A program made the translations under genes and the position numbers. A model generated the notes under the pieces. It saw nothing but the letters and a program-made list of their open reading frames with translations. It was not told the origin of the DNA and made no database searches. Positions 6,648 to 8,889 of a stretch of 8,889 bases of DNA are shown here, piece after piece. The stretch comes from Draconibacterium sp. (GTDB taxonomy: Bacteria; Bacteroidota; Bacteroidia; Bacteroidales; Prolixibacteraceae). Numbering within the stretch: position 1 is the stretch's first letter; each line of letters starts with the position of its first letter. The stretch covers positions 1-8,889 of the forward strand of contig WGCT01000040.1 of NCBI GenBank assembly GCA_015493625.1. The letters are read 5' to 3'.

Positions 6648-8474
6648 TTAACGTTTAATCTGTTTTTCGAAACGGCTCATTGTTGCTTCAGCTTTTTTGT
6701 ACAATTCGTGGCGGGCTTCGGAGCCACCTGATGGAGCAAAACGTGCAAATTCGCACTGCTCAACCACTTCAATATAGTCGTTAATTACCTCTTCCGAAAC
6801 GTTTCTCTCTTTTAGTTTTGCAACGGCCGATTCGCGATTTAAATCGGCAACCGGAATGCCCAGTTTGTCGCTCAGGTAGCCGGTAAATGCTTTAAGAATC
6901 TCATCGTGGAATGCTTCGTCGTTGTTCTGTTTCATAAAGCTAATTGCAGCTTTTAACCGTTTTTTAGCCACGCTGTTTGCCTTTTTATTTCGAACCAAAG
7001 CAAGGTTGGCATTCTCTTTGGCTTTTTTACGGTAAACAATAAAAATTACCAAAAACAGAATTGCTCCAATCAGGTAGAAAAGGTAAAACGTTGTTGTGCC
7101 AAAGAGGGTGTATCCTTTTTCTTTTAAATCGGGACTACCCTGTTTTATAAATCGTATGTCTTTCCCAATTAACCGGACGTCCTCTTTTCGTAACGAACTC
7201 ATTACAGTGGTCGACTGTTCTTCGGTTCCTTTTATAACGTGCAGTTTATACTCTTGTGTTGTTTTGGTTTCGTATTTTCCGGTTGCCGGATTAAAGAATG
7301 CAAACCGGATAGCCGGAATTGTATAATCTCCTTCGAACCGTGGTTGAAAAAGATATTCTATTGTTTTTGTTCCGGTAGCACCTCGGTCCGATGTTTTTAC
7401 TTTTTCGGTTGAACGCGGGTCGTAAACTTCAAAGTCGGATGGCAATTTTAATTCCGGATTTTTAATTAAACGTATATTTCCTGTTCCGGTAATTTTCATT
7501 GTTAATGTTACCGCATCGTTGGTAGTAACCGACTGGCTGCTAATGTTGGAACTAACAGTGAAATTTCCAACTCCACCCATAAAATCTACCGGTTTTGGAG
7601 GCAGGTCTTTAACATTTACCGAAACAGCCGAACTTAACAGGTGTGTTTTTACTGTTCGATAACTGTTGAAAAAATCGTCGAAAAAACTACGTTGACGAAC
7701 CTGTTGTTGTACAAGTAACGACATTGTAAACGGTTTAATCGTAATTTTTCCGTTCTGTTGAGGAAACAGAATTGTTTTTTTTAGAATTCCTACCTGGTAG
7801 ATTTTATCGTTATAAACTTCGCGTTTAAACTGTATTTGCTGAGGTATTTTAATGTCTTGTGTATAAAACCCTTCGTAAGTGGGCAGGTTTACATCGTCGA
7901 ATCCTGCAATTGGAATATTTGGATTTACATAAAGTTTTACTGTTGCAACAATCTGCTCGCCCCTGTAAACGTTCTTTTTACTTAGTACAACGCGTAAAAA
8001 TATGTTGTCTTTACCCAAATCAACATTCTTGCTGCTGGGTTGGGTTTGTGTATTTCTGCTATGTTGTTGCTGTGCCGGTTGCGACTGTGTTTTTACTACT
8101 TGTATTTTTATTGAATTCGACTCGAAAATTTTTCCGTTTACCTCAATCGATGCAGGTCGTAATTCAAACGAACCCTCTTTTTTTGCACGTAAAATGTAGG
8201 TATACGAATAGCTAACTTTGCGTGTAGTATGCCCGTTTATTATGCTAATACTTGACGATTGTCCGGTACTTGGCCCCATTAAAACATCGAAATTGTCGGT
8301 AATTCCCGGTGGCAGCTGTAGGTTTGTTCCTCGTTCGTTTAACGAAAAACTTAACCGGAATTGCCGTCCCACTTCTACTGCATTTGGAGCACTCATAGAA
8401 AATTGTGTGTTTTCGGCGTGTGCAACAAATGTTATACAAATAAGAAACGTATATATTAAAACTCTTTTTATCAT
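6648..8474 (-). CDS. batD: BatD, oxygen-tolerance family membrane protein
   Basis: This 608-residue protein is close to the usual BatD length. It has an N-terminal signal peptide (about 1-21, ending FVAHA). A long extracytoplasmic region (about 22-450) follows, rich in beta-strands, with repeated immunoglobulin-like segments; LSFSLNERGTNLQLP and KKNVYRGEQIVATVKLYVN are typical of the family (BatD, PF13584). One membrane helix lies at about 464-481 (YLFYLIGAILFLVIFIVY), and a helical cytoplasmic tail of about 125 residues ends SRFEKQIKR. A Q/S/T-rich linker at about 131-150 (QSQPAQQQHSRNTQTQPSS) separates two outer modules. The start is the ATG at 8474, behind an AAGAAG stretch. Lying between batC and batE on one strand, it fits the conserved operon order. 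Its proposed role is as a partner in an envelope complex with the VWA proteins BatA and BatB. Confidence 0.9.
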   Translation of the reverse strand: MIKRVLIYTFLICITFVAHAENTQFSMSAPNAVEVGRQFRLSFSLNERGTNLQLPPGITDNFDVLMGPSTGQSSSISIINGHTTRKVSYSYTYILRAKKEGSFELRPASIEVNGKIFESNSIKIQVVKTQSQPAQQQHSRNTQTQPSSKNVDLGKDNIFLRVVLSKKNVYRGEQIVATVKLYVNPNIPIAGFDDVNLPTYEGFYTQDIKIPQQIQFKREVYNDKIYQVGILKKTILFPQQNGKITIKPFTMSLLVQQQVRQRSFFDDFFNSYRTVKTHLLSSAVSVNVKDLPPKPVDFMGGVGNFTVSSNISSQSVTTNDAVTLTMKITGTGNIRLIKNPELKLPSDFEVYDPRSTEKVKTSDRGATGTKTIEYLFQPRFEGDYTIPAIRFAFFNPATGKYETKTTQEYKLHVIKGTEEQSTTVMSSLRKEDVRLIGKDIRFIKQGSPDLKEKGYTLFGTTTFYLFYLIGAILFLVIFIVYRKKAKENANLALVRNKKANSVAKKRLKAAISFMKQNNDEAFHDEILKAFTGYLSDKLGIPVADLNRESAVAKLKERNVSEEVINDYIEVVEQCEFARFAPSGGSEARHELYKKAEATMSRFEKQIKR

Positions 8475-8549
8475 CTTCTTTTTTATTCTTAGTTCAACGT
8501 TTAAAGCTCGAAATTAAGTCTACAATTTTACTTTTTACGGGTAGTATTT
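8475..8549 (-). other. batC-batD intergenic spacer
   Basis: The 75-bp spacer is AT-rich and much longer than the 5-bp batD-batE gap. I see no clear promoter, terminator or hairpin in it, so read-through from batC into batD is assumed. Confidence 0.4.
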
Positions 8550-8889
8550 TTACCACTCTTTTTCCACCCTTGTTCGTTTTGCTTTTGCTGCTTTCTCTTT
8601 TTTTACTTTAGCCTGAATCTTTTTTTCGTCGTTCTGCAGTGCTTGCAGCAACTGTTCTGCATCTTGTTTCGATATTTTATTTTGCGGTTTTTGTTGCTTC
8701 TGCTTTTTCTGGTCTTTTTTCTGATCTTGTTTCTGTTTGTCTTTATTTTGGTCTTGCTTCTTTTTGTCTTGCTGGTCTTTATTTTTGTCGTTTTTGTTTT
8801 TATCCTGATTTTTCTTGTCCTGTTTGTTTTTGTCTTTGTCTTTATTTTTATCGTTTTTATTTTTTTTGTCTTTGTTGTTTTTGTTGTTC
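8550..8889 (-). CDS. batC: BatC C-terminal part (5' end beyond the window)
   Basis: An open frame enters from the right edge and ends at a TAA at 8550-8552, giving the last 112 residues. The final 40 residues include ISKQDAEQLLQALQNDEKK (about residues 72-90 of the fragment), which resembles the conserved C-terminal motif of BatC-type TPR proteins, followed by a lysine-rich tail ending VEKEW. Ahead of it, the first 67 visible residues contain only K, N, D and Q, a highly charged, disordered linker. In BatC a signal peptide and TPR repeats precede such a linker; these would lie outside this window. The identification rests on the motif and on batD and batE directly downstream. Confidence 0.8.
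   Translation of the reverse strand, partial: NNKNNKDKKNKNDKNKDKDKNKQDKKNQDKNKNDKNKDQQDKKKQDQNKDKQKQDQKKDQKKQKQQKPQNKISKQDAEQLLQALQNDEKKIQAKVKKEKAAKAKRTRVEKEW
8688..8888 (-). repeat. Low-complexity K/N/D/Q coding repeat in batC
   Basis: Read on the minus strand, 67 successive codons all have A in the second position and encode only Lys, Asn, Asp or Gln, in an irregular repeat built on DKNK and KQDQ units. The plus strand is correspondingly T-rich with recurring TTTTTGTC and TTTATTTTT words. The tract continues past the right edge. Such runs can change length by slippage, so its length may vary between strains. Confidence 0.85.

Noticed and set aside
7859..8215. Plus-strand open frames with cysteine-rich translations
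   Set aside because: They are antisense to the Q/S/T-rich linker and flanking parts of batD; the cysteines come from reading its CAA/AGC codons in reverse.
8688..8889. CRISPR or tandem satellite array
   Set aside because: The repetition is irregular, has no fixed-length spacers, and stays in the batC reading frame throughout.

Overview
The window looks like chromosomal DNA from a Bacteroidota (Bacteroidetes) bacterium, probably a free-living, AT-rich member. Three things support this. One secreted enzyme ends in a type IX secretion system (T9SS) type A sorting domain. The BatC-BatD-BatE series has the order and domain make-up typical of the phylum. Starts lack strong Shine-Dalgarno sequences, and one candidate TAnnTTTG promoter element is present. 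No mobile element, RNA gene, CRISPR array or phage gene was seen, and no stretch over 300 bases lacks a gene.

Left part. A partial amidohydrolase-2 type metal hydrolase runs leftward off the window edge (1-1038, minus). Across a 158-bp divergent gap, a compact rightward three-gene set follows: an MFS transporter (1197-2441), an M20 ArgE/DapE-type deacylase/peptidase (2458-3579) and a two-domain GNAT acetyltransferase (3603-4466). Gaps of 16 and 23 bp suggest one transcript. A reasonable but unproven reading is uptake (or export) of a small acylated or peptide-like compound, its hydrolysis, and acetyl transfer to or from a related metabolite.

Middle. Convergent to that set is a GH18 chitinase-like enzyme (4506-5765, minus) with a signal peptide, intact catalytic motif and T9SS C-terminal domain, so it is probably secreted or surface-anchored. 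It appears to have its own promoter.

Right part. The end of a leftward bat (Bacteroides aerotolerance) operon fills 5887-8889: the C-terminal 112 residues of BatC, then complete BatD and BatE. In known operons MoxR, DUF58, BatA and BatB lie upstream, which here would be beyond the right edge. The proteins form an envelope-associated complex of uncertain biochemical role, linked to stress or oxygen tolerance. A hairpin after batE may end the operon.

Most of the window is ordinary. The less ordinary points are a 67-residue BatC stretch made only of K, N, D and Q, a charged-then-hydrophobic insertion in the amidohydrolase, and the MFS/M20/GNAT gene set, whose substrate is unknown.
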